From NCBI GenBank assembly GCA_036826475.1, contig DAISWG010000011.1, positions 10,629 to 74,628 on the forward strand: a stretch of 64,000 nucleotides of DNA, read 5' to 3'. Shown here one piece after another: positions 8,161 through 16,699 of this stretch. Origin of the DNA: Miltoncostaea sp036826475 (lineage in GTDB: Bacteria; Actinomycetota; Thermoleophilia; Miltoncostaeales; Miltoncostaeaceae). Both the position numbers and the translations under genes were made by a program. Numbering within the stretch: the first letter of the stretch is position 1; every line of letters begins with the position of its first letter. Below the pieces are notes generated by a model. The model had not been told where the DNA came from. It did no database searches and saw nothing but the letters and a program-made list of their open reading frames with translations.

Positions 8161-11100
8161 CAGTACGTCACCTCCGACGCGCGGCGGCGGATCACCGTGA
8201 GCTCGTCCCGCTGGGAGCCGGTCGGGCCGTAGTAGTTGAAGCCCCACGACAGCTGCGCGTAGCCGCCGATCATGTGGGTCGGCTTCAGGGTGATCCGGGT
8301 CAGGGAGTTGTGGGTGCCGCCGCGCGTGCCCGAGACCTCGGAGATGGGCACGTTGATGTGCCGATCCTGGGCGTGGTACATGACCGCGGTCCCCTCGGGG
8401 ATGCGGTGCGACACGACCGCCCGGCACGCGACCACGCCGTTGCGGTTGTAGGCCTCCACCCAGTCGTTGTCCCGCACGCCGATGCGCTCGGCGTCGCCCG
8501 GCCCCATCCAGATGACGGGCCCGCCGCGGAACAGGGTCAGCATGTGCTGGTTGTCCTGGTAGGTCGAGTGGATCGACCACTTGGAGTGCGGCGTCAGGTA
8601 CCGGAGCGTCACCTCGGCGACGCCGTCGTCGATCCCCTGGGGACCCAGGTGCCGGGCCAGGTTGAGGGGCGGCCGGTAGGCGGGCAGGCCCTCGCCGTAC
8701 TCGAGCATCCAGGGGTGGTCGATGTAGAAGTGCTGGCGCCCGGTGAGCGTGCGGAACGGCACGCCGCGCTCGATGTTGATCGTGAAGGGCGAGTACCGCC
8801 GCTCCCGGCTCTCCATCCCCGACCACTCGGGCGAGGCGATCACCTTGCGCGGCTGGACCTGGGTGTCCTCGAAGGAGATGCGGGTCTCGGCGTGCTCGGC
8901 GGCCAGGTCGGCCAGCGGGGTGCCGGACCGGGCCTCGAGCGCCCGGAAGCCCTCCAGGGCGAGGCGGCCGTTGGTGGTCCCCGACAGCGCCAGGATCGTC
9001 TCGCACGCCTGGTCGGCGCGCTCCATGCGCGGCCGGCCGTCGGCGGGGCCGCCGCGCACGCGCCCGTGCCGCACCGCGAGCTCCTCCACCTCGGGGCCGG
9101 GCGTCCACGACACGCCCTTCCACGCCGTCCCCGCCGTCTCCACCAGCGGGCCGAGGGCGGTCATCTTCGCGTGGAGCGCGGGGTAGTCGCGCTCGACCGG
9201 GATCAGCTTCGGCATGGTGCGGCCCGGGACCGGCTCGCACTCGCCCAGCTTCCAGTCCCGCACGGGGGCGCCGATCTGGGCGAGCTCGTCGGGGGTGTCG
9301 TGCATCAGCGGGGCGGCGACCAGGTCGGTGCGCACGCCCAGGTGCCGCTCGGCCAGGCGCGAGAACGACTCGGCCAGGCGCACGAAGATGTCCCAGTCGG
9401 TGCGCGTCTCCCACGGCGGGCCGATGGCCGGCGTGAACGCGTGCACGAACGGGTGGAGGTCCGTGCTGGAGAGGTCGTGCTTCTCGTACCAGGTCGCCGC
9501 GGGGAGCACGACGTCGGAATGCAGGCACGAGCCGTTCATCCGGAAGTCGAGCGTGACCAGCAGGTCCAGCTTGGCCTCGGCCGCCTCGTCGCGCCACACG
9601 ACGTCGCGGGGGCGCAGCTCCGGCGGCGACTCGCCACCGCGGATCTGCGCGGTGCTCACGCCGAGCAGGTGCCGCAGGAAGTGCTCGTGGCCCTTGCTCG
9701 AGGAGCCGAACAGGTTGGAGCGCCAGAGCGTGAGCACGCGCGGGAAGTTCTCGGGCGCGCCCGGGTCCTCGGCGGCGAAGCGCAGCCGGCCCTCCCGGAG
9801 CTCCCGCACCGCGTAGTCGGCGGCGGGGACGCCCTCCGCCTCGGCCGCCGCGGTGATCTCCAGCGGGTTGCGGTCGAAGCTGGGGTAGGCGGGGAGCCAG
9901 CCCATCCGCGCCGCCTTCGCGTACAGGTCGGCGAAGTGGGCGCCGGCTAGGGCGCCCTCCCCGATGGGCGACGCGAGCTCGTCGGCGGCGAACGCCTCGT
10001 AGCGGTACTGCTCGGTGGCCAGGTACCAGAAGGGTGTCGCGGCCTGGTGGCGGGGCGGCCGGCTCCAGTCCAGGCCGAAGGCGACCTGCGAGAACCCGGT
10101 GATCGGCCGGACCTTCTCCTGGCCGACGTAGTGCGCCCAGCCGCCGCCGTTGACGCCCTGGCAGCCGCACAGCAGCACCATCCCGAGCATCGCCCGATAG
10201 ATCAGGTCGGAGTGCATCCAGTGGTTGGTGCCGGCCCCCATCACGATCATCGACCGCCCGTTCGTGCGCTCGGCGTTGCGCGCGAACTCCCGGGCGATGC
10301 GGATCACCAGCTCGGCGGGCACGCCGGTGATCTCCTCCTGCCACGCCGGGGTGTACGGCCCGGGGTCGTCGAGCCCGCCCGGCCACTCGCCCGGCAGCCC
10401 GTCGCGCCCCACGCCGAGCTGGGCGGCGAGCAGGTCGAACACCGTGGTCACGAGCCGCCCGGCGACGCGCCGCACGGGCACGCCCCGGCGCATGGTGCCG
10501 CCGCCCTCGGTGTCCTCCACGTCGAAGCGCGGGAGGTCCACCGGGACCGACTCGCCCGAGTCGATCAGCGTCAGCGCCGGCTCGGCGTCGCCGAGGTCGA
10601 GGTTCCAGCGCCCGGCGCCCTCCTCGCCCCAGCGGAAGCCGATCGACCCGTTCGGCACCACCGGCGACCCGGTGGCCGCGTCCCAGAGGACGGTCTTGGC
10701 GGCGGCGTGCTCGCCGGCCTCGCCCAGGTCGGCGGCGGTCAGGAACGCCCCCGGGACGTGGGTGTCGCCCCGCTCGCGCAGCGTCACCAGGAAGGGCAGG
10801 TCGGTGAAGCGCCGCACGTAGTCGGCGAAGTACGGGACCTCGCGCTCGACGTGGAACTCGCGCAGGATGACGTGGGCCATCGCCAGCGCCAGCGCCCCGT
10901 CGGTGCCGGGCTGGGCGGCGAGCCACTGGTCGGCGAACTTGGTGTGGTCCGAGTAGTCCGGCGAGACCACGACCGTCTTCTGGCCCTTGTAGCGCGCCTC
11001 GGTCATGAAGTGCGCGTCGGGGGTGCGCGTCATGGGGATGTTGGAGCCCCACATCATCAGGTAGCCCGCGTTCCACCAGTCGGCCGACTCCGGGACGTCG

Positions 11101-11804
11101 GTCTGGTCGCCCCAGATCTGCGGCGAGGCCGGCGGAAGGTCGGCGTACCAGTCGTAGAAGCTGGTGAGCACGCCGCCCATCAGCGAGTAGAAGCGCGCGC
11201 CCGCCGAATAGGAGGCCATGGACATCGCCGGGATCGGGGAGAACCCGACCACCCGGTCCGGGCCCCACCGCCGGATGGTGTGGACGTGGGCGGCGGCGAC
11301 CATGTCGGCCACCTCGTCCCACGACGCACGGACGAAGCCGCCCTTGCCGCGCTGCGAGGTGTACGCGGCGCGCGCCTCGGGGTCGCCCACCACGGCCGCC
11401 CACGCGTCGACCGGGTCGCCCTCGCGGGACAGGGCCTCCCGGTACCGCTCGAGCAGCGCGCCCCGCACGTAGGGGTGGCGCACGCGCAGCGGGGAGTAGA
11501 CGTACCACGAGAAGGAGGCGCCGCGCGGGCAGCCGCGGGGCTCGTAGTCGGGGACGTCGGCGCCGTTCTCGGGGTAGTCGGTCTGCTGGGTCTCCCACGT
11601 CACGATCCCCTGCTTGACGTGGACCTTCCACGAGCAGGAGCCGGTGCAGTTGACGCCGTGCGTCGAGCGCACCACGCGGTCGTGCTGCCACCGGTCGCGG
11701 TAGGCCTGCTCCCACTCGCGGCTGCGCGACGTGTCGAGGGCGCTCCAGCCGCCGTTGGGCCGGCCGTTCAGGCGGTGGAGGAATCTGGGTGTGCGGACGG
11801 TCAC
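8160..11804 (-). CDS. narG: Respiratory nitrate reductase alpha subunit NarG
   Basis: A 1214-residue molybdenum bis-MGD catalytic subunit reducing nitrate to nitrite. With the GTG start at 11804, the FS0 cluster ligands fall at H49, C53, C57 and C92 (HGVNCTGSC, then GCPRGAS) and the Mo ligand at D222 (YDWYADLPP), the same numbers as in E. coli NarG. This, plus a GGAGG ribosome site, favours this start over an upstream GTG at 11834. No twin-arginine export signal is evident, fitting the membrane-bound, cytoplasm-facing Nar type. It is the first gene of narGHJI-narK-moeA; all internal junctions up to narI overlap by 4 bp. Confidence 0.97.
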   Translation of the reverse strand: MTVRTPRFLHRLNGRPNGGWSALDTSRSREWEQAYRDRWQHDRVVRSTHGVNCTGSCSWKVHVKQGIVTWETQQTDYPENGADVPDYEPRGCPRGASFSWYVYSPLRVRHPYVRGALLERYREALSREGDPVDAWAAVVGDPEARAAYTSQRGKGGFVRASWDEVADMVAAAHVHTIRRWGPDRVVGFSPIPAMSMASYSAGARFYSLMGGVLTSFYDWYADLPPASPQIWGDQTDVPESADWWNAGYLMMWGSNIPMTRTPDAHFMTEARYKGQKTVVVSPDYSDHTKFADQWLAAQPGTDGALALAMAHVILREFHVEREVPYFADYVRRFTDLPFLVTLRERGDTHVPGAFLTAADLGEAGEHAAAKTVLWDAATGSPVVPNGSIGFRWGEEGAGRWNLDLGDAEPALTLIDSGESVPVDLPRFDVEDTEGGGTMRRGVPVRRVAGRLVTTVFDLLAAQLGVGRDGLPGEWPGGLDDPGPYTPAWQEEITGVPAELVIRIAREFARNAERTNGRSMIVMGAGTNHWMHSDLIYRAMLGMVLLCGCQGVNGGGWAHYVGQEKVRPITGFSQVAFGLDWSRPPRHQAATPFWYLATEQYRYEAFAADELASPIGEGALAGAHFADLYAKAARMGWLPAYPSFDRNPLEITAAAEAEGVPAADYAVRELREGRLRFAAEDPGAPENFPRVLTLWRSNLFGSSSKGHEHFLRHLLGVSTAQIRGGESPPELRPRDVVWRDEAAEAKLDLLVTLDFRMNGSCLHSDVVLPAATWYEKHDLSSTDLHPFVHAFTPAIGPPWETRTDWDIFVRLAESFSRLAERHLGVRTDLVAAPLMHDTPDELAQIGAPVRDWKLGECEPVPGRTMPKLIPVERDYPALHAKMTALGPLVETAGTAWKGVSWTPGPEVEELAVRHGRVRGGPADGRPRMERADQACETILALSGTTNGRLALEGFRALEARSGTPLADLAAEHAETRISFEDTQVQPRKVIASPEWSGMESRERRYSPFTINIERGVPFRTLTGRQHFYIDHPWMLEYGEGLPAYRPPLNLARHLGPQGIDDGVAEVTLRYLTPHSKWSIHSTYQDNQHMLTLFRGGPVIWMGPGDAERIGVRDNDWVEAYNRNGVVACRAVVSHRIPEGTAVMYHAQDRHINVPISEVSGTRGGTHNSLTRITLKPTHMIGGYAQLSWGFNYYGPTGSQRDELTVIRRRASEVTY

Positions 11805-11967
11805 GTGGCCTCCGGGTCGGCGCTCCGCGTGCACCGACCCTCCGCTCGGGGATGTCGCCGACCATCCGCGCCGGCGCGGTCGGCGCCCCGGCGGTTCCCC
11901 GAACCGCGCTGCGGCCGGCCCGCAACGCCGCGCCGTGACCGTCTGGCGTCGTCCCGCATCCGCCGCG

Positions 11968-11997
11968 TTATATAGTTGAGCGTAATGTCGAAAAAAT
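11968..11997. promoter_or_regulatory. AT-rich divergent promoter island of nar
   Basis: In the 218 bp between narG and the DUF6457 gene, this 30-bp stretch is strikingly A/T-rich against a background of about 75% GC. It holds TTATATAG and, overlapping it, an imperfect dyad TTGAGC-N5-GTCGAA that loosely resembles an FNR-type half-site pair. It most likely carries the promoter(s) and operator for narG and/or the divergent regulator genes; exact -10/-35 boxes cannot be fixed by eye. Confidence 0.45.
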
Positions 11998-12052
11998 GGG
12001 TCCGCCGCCCCTGCCGGCGGTCGGGCCCGCGTCCGGGCGACCGGGAGGCGAC

Positions 12053-12280
12053 GTGACCGAGCGTGAGTGGATCGACGGGTTCGCGGCGGCGCTGGGGGTC
12101 GCGTCGCCGGGGGACGACCAGGTGGCGGTCATCCTGGAGCTGGCCGGCGAGGCCGCGCACGCCTCGCAGCGGACGGCGGCCCCGGTGGCCTGCTGGATGG
12201 GCGCGGCGGCGGGCATCGCGCCGGCCGAGGCGCTGGAGCTGGCGCGCCGGGTAGCCGCGGGAGGCGAGGGGACGCCATGA
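12053..12280 (+). CDS. DUF6457 domain small protein
   Basis: A 75-residue protein (EREWIDGFAAALGV, then GEAAHASQRTAAPVACWM), matching the DUF6457 pattern of a short helical domain with a conserved His/Arg/Thr/Ala core. In many actinobacteria, as far as I recall, this domain is fused to MobA-type molybdenum cofactor guanylyltransferases, so its placement divergent from narG hints at a cofactor-related role; that is inference. The GTG start has a GGGAGG site four bases upstream. The stop overlaps the ATG of the next regulator (ATGA). Confidence 0.75.
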   Translation: MTEREWIDGFAAALGVASPGDDQVAVILELAGEAAHASQRTAAPVACWMGAAAGIAPAEALELARRVAAGGEGTP

Positions 12281-12969
12281 CCACGGCCCGGCGGGGGGGG
12301 GGGGTCGGCGCCCTGGCCCCCGCCCGCCACACGCGTGCGGCGGCGCTGGGACGGCCGGCCGCGCGACGCGTCGCCGCCGTCCTGGAGCGGGCGGACGGGC
12401 CGATGACGGCGCAGGAGGTGGCCGACGCGCTGGACCTCCACCACTCCGGCGTCCGCGGCCACCTGGCCGCGCTGGAGCGGGCGGGGGTCCTCGAGAGCCG
12501 CACCGACCCGCCGCGCGGCAGGGGGCGTCCGGTGCGCCGCTACGCGTGGGCGGCGGACCCCGACGAGCGGGAGGCGGAGGGCCACCGCGAGCTGGTGCGC
12601 CTGCTGATGACGCTGGTGGGGCGGCTGGACCTGCGGCCCGACGAGATGGAGCGCTTCGGCGAGTCGCAGGGCGAGACCGTCCCACGCCCGGGCGGCGGCA
12701 TGCAGGAGCTGTGGCGGGCGTTCGCGCGGATGGGGTTCGCACCCCGGCGGCCCGGCGGGGAGTCGCTCGACCTGATCCTGGACCGCTGCCCCTTCGCCGA
12801 CGGCGTCGAGGCCCCCGGCGGCGAGCTGATCTGCCTGCTCCACCGCGGGCTGGCGCGCGGCATCCTGACCCGCGCCGCGCCCGGCGTGACGGTGGAGGGC
12901 CTCACGGTCCAGGACCCCCGGCGCGCCGGCTGCCGGCTGCGCATCGCCGACGTGCGACGCTCAAGGTGA
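12277..12969 (+). CDS. HTH regulator with SufR-like cysteine triad
   Basis: A 230-residue protein. Residues 28-90 form a winged helix-turn-helix (TAQEVADALDLHHSGVRGHL, then a wing RGRGRPVRRYAW). The C-terminal domain has C171 in CPF, C186 in ELICLLHRG and C219 in RRAGCRL, the arrangement seen in SufR-type regulators that hold an iron-sulfur cluster. It is coupled to the DUF6457 gene and divergent from narG, so an oxygen, NO or Fe-S-responsive control of the nar operon is a reasonable hypothesis. The N-terminal coding region contains a run of 12 G at 12293-12304 that could slip. ArsR-like regulators are the alternative family name. Confidence 0.8.
   Translation: MTTARRGGGVGALAPARHTRAAALGRPAARRVAAVLERADGPMTAQEVADALDLHHSGVRGHLAALERAGVLESRTDPPRGRGRPVRRYAWAADPDEREAEGHRELVRLLMTLVGRLDLRPDEMERFGESQGETVPRPGGGMQELWRAFARMGFAPRRPGGESLDLILDRCPFADGVEAPGGELICLLHRGLARGILTRAAPGVTVEGLTVQDPRRAGCRLRIADVRRSR
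12293..12304 (+). repeat. 12-G homopolymer inside regulator gene
   Basis: Twelve consecutive G residues encode part of RRGGGV near the start of the HTH regulator. Such tracts are prone to slipped-strand mutation and to sequencing miscalls. As written, the frame is intact. Confidence 0.95.
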
Positions 12970-12985
12970 CGGGGGCGCACGCCGA

Positions 12986-13846
12986 GTGGACGGTGTGCTG
13001 TCCGCCGACGTGCTCCTGCGCATCTTCGACGCCCTCGAGTCGGGGCTGGTGGTCCGCGGGGAGGATGGGACGGTGGTGGCGGCCAACGCGGCCGCCCGCC
13101 TGCTGATCGCGTCGGCGCCCCACCTGGCGGACCCGGGCGCGGGCGACCCGGGCGAGCACCGCATGACCGACGCCGGCGGCGGCGTGCGCTGGATCGACGA
13201 GCGCCGGATCCCGCTCGGCCGCGACGGCGTGGAGCTGGCGGTGCTGCACGACGTGACCCGGCAGCGCGAGGGCGAGGACCAGCTGACGCAGGCGCTCGCC
13301 GAGATGAGCTCCACCTACGTCGAGCTGGACCTGGCGCGCGACGAGATCGACCGCGTCGCCCGCACCGACGCGCTGACGGGCGCTGCCAACCGCGGGCACG
13401 GCGCCGAGGCGCTGGCGGCGGCGGTCGCGGCGGGGCCGGCCGGGGTGCTGCTGCTCGACGTCGACCACTTCAAGCGCACCAACGACACGCACGGGCACGC
13501 CGCCGGCGACGCGGTGCTCGTCGAGGTGGTGCGCCGCGCGTCGGCGGCGGTCCGGCGCGACGACCTCGTCGCACGGTGGGGCGGCGAGGAGTTCCTGGTG
13601 CTGGTGGCCGACGCACCCGGCCCCGACGCCCTCGCCCGGCTGGGCGAGCGTGTGCGCGCCGGGATCGCCGAGGCGCCGGTGGCGGTGGGTGGCGCGCGGA
13701 TCCGCGTGACCGTCTCCGTGGGCGCCGCGGTCACCGGGACGGGGACCCCGTCCGCCGACGCCCTCGTCGCCGCGGCGGACGACGCGCTCTACGCCGCCAA
13801 GGACGCCGGACGCGACCGGGTCATGCTGGCGCCCCCGCTCCCGTGA
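12986..13846 (+). CDS. PAS-GGDEF diguanylate cyclase
   Basis: A 286-residue predicted cyclic-di-GMP synthase. The N-terminal 110 residues look like a PAS sensor (LESGLVVRGEDGTVVAANAA), followed by a short coiled coil and a GGDEF domain beginning RTDALTGAANR. The active site is GGEEF near residue 200, and the inhibitory I-site RRDD lies five residues before it, so product inhibition is expected. No transmembrane segment is seen, so it is probably cytoplasmic. It follows the nar-linked HTH gene by 16 bp, and could be co-transcribed. The start GTG is chosen because it is the first in frame before the PAS domain. Confidence 0.9.
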   Translation: MDGVLSADVLLRIFDALESGLVVRGEDGTVVAANAAARLLIASAPHLADPGAGDPGEHRMTDAGGGVRWIDERRIPLGRDGVELAVLHDVTRQREGEDQLTQALAEMSSTYVELDLARDEIDRVARTDALTGAANRGHGAEALAAAVAAGPAGVLLLDVDHFKRTNDTHGHAAGDAVLVEVVRRASAAVRRDDLVARWGGEEFLVLVADAPGPDALARLGERVRAGIAEAPVAVGGARIRVTVSVGAAVTGTGTPSADALVAAADDALYAAKDAGRDRVMLAPPLP

Positions 13847-13873
13847 GGGCCGGCGCGGAACACCCGCCCGCCC

Positions 13874-14662
13874 TCAGGGCAGCCGGATGAAGCGGACCGT
13901 CACGCGGTTCTGTCCGACGTCGGTGGCGTTGCCGGTCAACGGACCCGACGAGATGGGCTGCGACGTGCGCGCGCGGGGCGAGGCCAGCCGGATCACGAAC
14001 GCCTGACGTCCGCCGAAGACGAGGGCCGGCGCGATCAGCTCGGGGCGTAGGGGCGGGGGGTTCGGCCACCCGTAGCGCAGATCCGGCGTCCCGCCGTAGA
14101 CCTGGCTCACCGGGCACGCGATGTCCTCCACGGCGAGCAGTCCGGAGTTGCGGATCCGCAGGAGGCCGTTCGCATAGCCCAGGGCGATGCTGGTCCGGAG
14201 CTTCTGGGGGACGCCGCAGTCGGGGCCGGCCGAGAGGTCCTCGCTCGCGGGCGGGCAGGCGTCGGGCGCCCCCACCGGCGTCCGGGTGGCGCTGCCGCTG
14301 CTGCGCCGGGTGATGGTGCCGACGGCCGTGAAGACCGGCACCGCATTGCCCACGCGGCGCATGATCACCGGGGCGCGGGGGCCGGTGCCGAGGCGGGTGA
14401 ACTCCACGACCACGCCGCGGCCGCGCCGCCAGACCGCGGTCTCGGTGATGTGCACGTTCACCTGGGCGTTGCAGATGGGGGTCGAGCCCCCGAGGTCGAG
14501 GTCGCGGACCGCCTGGGCCTCGCCCTCCACCACCAGCCGGAACCGCTCGCTCTGGAGCCCCGGGACCCCGGGCGGCGCCTGCGCGGCGGCGACCCCGGCG
14601 CCGCAGCACGTCAGCAGCGCGGCGGCACAGACGGCGATGCGATTGCGGAACGGGGTCGGCAC
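13874..14662 (-). CDS. Secreted protein of unknown function
   Basis: A 262-residue protein with a clear signal peptide (NRIAVCAAALLTCC, then GAGVAAAQA as a likely cleavage region). The mature part is rich in beta-prone segments with four cysteines (STPICNAQ, DACPPAS, GPDCGVP, DIACPVS) that may form disulfides. I do not recognise a family. It lies 11 bp downstream of an MFS gene; a TAGCGT hexamer 8 bp before the GTG start, overlapping the MFS stop, could give it its own leaderless promoter. It is convergent with the GGDEF gene. Confidence 0.75.
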   Translation of the reverse strand: MPTPFRNRIAVCAAALLTCCGAGVAAAQAPPGVPGLQSERFRLVVEGEAQAVRDLDLGGSTPICNAQVNVHITETAVWRRGRGVVVEFTRLGTGPRAPVIMRRVGNAVPVFTAVGTITRRSSGSATRTPVGAPDACPPASEDLSAGPDCGVPQKLRTSIALGYANGLLRIRNSGLLAVEDIACPVSQVYGGTPDLRYGWPNPPPLRPELIAPALVFGGRQAFVIRLASPRARTSQPISSGPLTGNATDVGQNRVTVRFIRLP

Positions 14663-14673
14663 GCATGCCGACG

Positions 14674-15937
14674 CTATTCGAACGCCTCCACGGGGGCAAC
14701 GCCCCCCAGACGCGGCCGGGATGCGGTGAGCAGCACGACCCCCATCGTCGCGGCGACGGCCCAGGCGAGGGGGACCAGGCCGGTGACGCCGATCAGCAGC
14801 CCGGTGGTGACGCCGGCCGCCGCGGCGGTGATGCTCGCGGCCAGGTCGGCCGTCCCGAGCGCGGACGCGCGGTCTCCGGGGCCGGCCGCCGCGCCGGCGG
14901 CGGCCGTGACCCCCAGGTGGCTCGCGCACCAGCCGGCGCCCAGGGCCGCCAGCCCCCCGGCGGCGATCACCGGCATCTGGGTGAACGTGCTCAGCATGGC
15001 GCCCGCCACGCACAGTGCGGCCGCCGCCGTCAGGCCGTCGCGGTGGCCCCAGCGGTCGATGGCGGCGCCCAGCAGCGGCGCGAGGCCGTACATGGCGGCG
15101 AGGTGCGCGCCGAGGATCAGGGCCATCAGCCCGTCGCCGCCGCCGTCGTGGTGGATGTGGACGGGGACCACGGACATCAGGGCGAGCATCGACGCCTGCG
15201 CGCCGGCGACCACCAGCGTCGCCGTCCCCATGCCCCGGGCCCGGCGGGCGCGGGGGCGGGGCGCCGGCGCCGGGGTCGTCCCGCGCACCGGCGCGACGCG
15301 GAGCCGCGAGACCGCGGCCGCCCCGGCCGCGCCGAGCGCCGGCACCGCGAGCCACGGCAGCATGTGCGGGTCGAGCCCCGTCTGCGTCGCGACGTGGCGC
15401 AACCCCGCGACGAGGGCCGGTCCCGAGAGCGCCCCGGCGGCGCCCACGGCGAGGATCCGCCCGACGGCGCGCCCCCGCTCGCCCGCGGGGTGCAGGTCGA
15501 CCGCGATGGACCGGCCCAGCAGGGCGGCGCCGTGCCCGAGTCCGAGCGGGACGGCGGCCAGCAGGATCGCCCGCGGCGCGTGCGCGGCGCCCGCGGCGGC
15601 CGCGGCGACGCCGGCGCCCCCGTAGAGGAGGTGGCCGGCGACCAGGCAGGCCCGCGGCCCCCCGCGCCCCCTGGGCCGTCCCCCCAGGAACNNNNNNNNN
15701 NAGCATCGGCGCGAGGAACCAGGCGACGCGGTCCACCGCGTCCGCGGCCCCCGCCCCGCCCGCCAGGATGAACACGGCCAGCAGGGTCCCGCCGAGCCCT
15801 TCCCGGCCGGAGAGCTCGTGCAGCGACAGCGGCCCGATGGTGACCGTGATTCCGGTGACGGCGAACGCCGCCGCCTGGGCCAGGCCGAGCATGCGGACCG
15901 CGTGGCGGGCGCCGTCGTCGTCGCGTCGATGGGGCAT
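14674..15937 (-). CDS. MFS transporter interrupted by assembly gap
   Basis: A major facilitator whose N-terminal part (from ATG 15937: LGLAQAAAFAVTGITVTIG) and C-terminal part (from about 15690 down: LVAGHLLYGGAGVAAAAA, then IHHDGGGDGLMALILGAHL) are in different frames on either side of 10 N bases. The gap therefore hides missing sequence of unknown length, and the frame break is almost surely an assembly artefact rather than a pseudogene. About nine helices can be counted outside the gap. TAGCGT lies 6 bp before the ATG, suggesting a leaderless transcript. The substrate is unknown. Confidence 0.75.
15692..15701. other. Assembly gap (10 N)
   Basis: Ten N bases inside the MFS gene mark a scaffold join. 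The real gap size is unknown, and coordinates to the right of it are relative. Confidence 0.99.
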
Positions 15938-16101
15938 GCCGCGACGCTACGAACGGGCGCCCGCGGTGCCATCCGCAGGACTGCCGTACGGCGCCCGGCG
16001 CGGTGCCGTATCCGGGGCCGGTCAGACGCGCGGCGTCTCCGGCGACCCGGTGCCGGACGTGGCGACGACGACCGGGGCCGTCGCCACGCCGCCCGGGGGG
16101 A

Positions 16102-16587
16102 TCAGGCCGCCGGAAGCCCCAGGATCTCGCGGAGGGTGGCGAGCATGCGCTCCTCGCCTTCGCTCACGCGCACCGCGCCGATGCCCATGAAGCCGCCCTC
16201 CTTCGCCGCGTTCGCGGCGTCCTGGGCGGCGGTCATCATCCACTCCCGCCACGCGGCGGCCTCGGAGGGCGTCGCCTTGGCGGAGACGATCCCGGCCACC
16301 CGCCGCAGCTCGTCGGCGATCTGCTCGCGGGCGCTCGAGGCCTTCAGGTCGAGCGCGTGCTTCAGGTCGGCGGTCTCCTTGGCGTGGGCCATCGCGTCCT
16401 GCGAGAGGGCGATCAGCAGCTGCTCGTCGCCCGGCGGGTCGGCGATCGCCCGGCGCGCGGCCATCGACTCCTTCGTGAGCTCGATCGGCCCGCCCGGATC
16501 GGCGAACGACACCGCCAGGCCGGCGACCATCGGCGCGCGTCGCAGCGCCTCCCACTCCGCATCGGTGTAGTCCGCCTTCGTCGTCAC
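16102..16587 (-). CDS. Conserved-looking 161-residue hypothetical protein
   Basis: The protein begins TTKADYTDAEWEALRRAP and is mostly alpha-helical and alanine-rich, without signal peptide or membrane segment. The N-terminal pattern (DYT..EW..LR.AP...GLAVSFADPGGP) looks like a domain found in small soluble proteins of unknown role; I cannot name it. A GGGAGG site lies upstream of the GTG start at 16587; the longer frame above it runs antisense into exonuclease III and is ignored. It is divergent from xthA. Confidence 0.7.
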   Translation of the reverse strand: MTTKADYTDAEWEALRRAPMVAGLAVSFADPGGPIELTKESMAARRAIADPPGDEQLLIALSQDAMAHAKETADLKHALDLKASSAREQIADELRRVAGIVSAKATPSEAAAWREWMMTAAQDAANAAKEGGFMGIGAVRVSEGEERMLATLREILGLPAA

Positions 16588-16699
16588 GCCCGCCTCCCGG
16601 TCGATGTCCTCCGGGCATCGAACCGCTGCCCGCGGTCCCGGGTCAAGGCGCCGCGGCCGACGGGCCGTGGCGCGACCGTGGTGACAGGATCCGGGGTGC

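Noticed and set aside
11968..11997. Definite FNR or NarL box upstream of narG
   Set aside because: Only an imperfect dyad (4 of 6 arm matches) is present; not enough to name a regulator.
14674..15937. MFS gene as a genuine frameshifted pseudogene
   Set aside because: The frame change coincides exactly with the N gap, so missing sequence is the simpler explanation.
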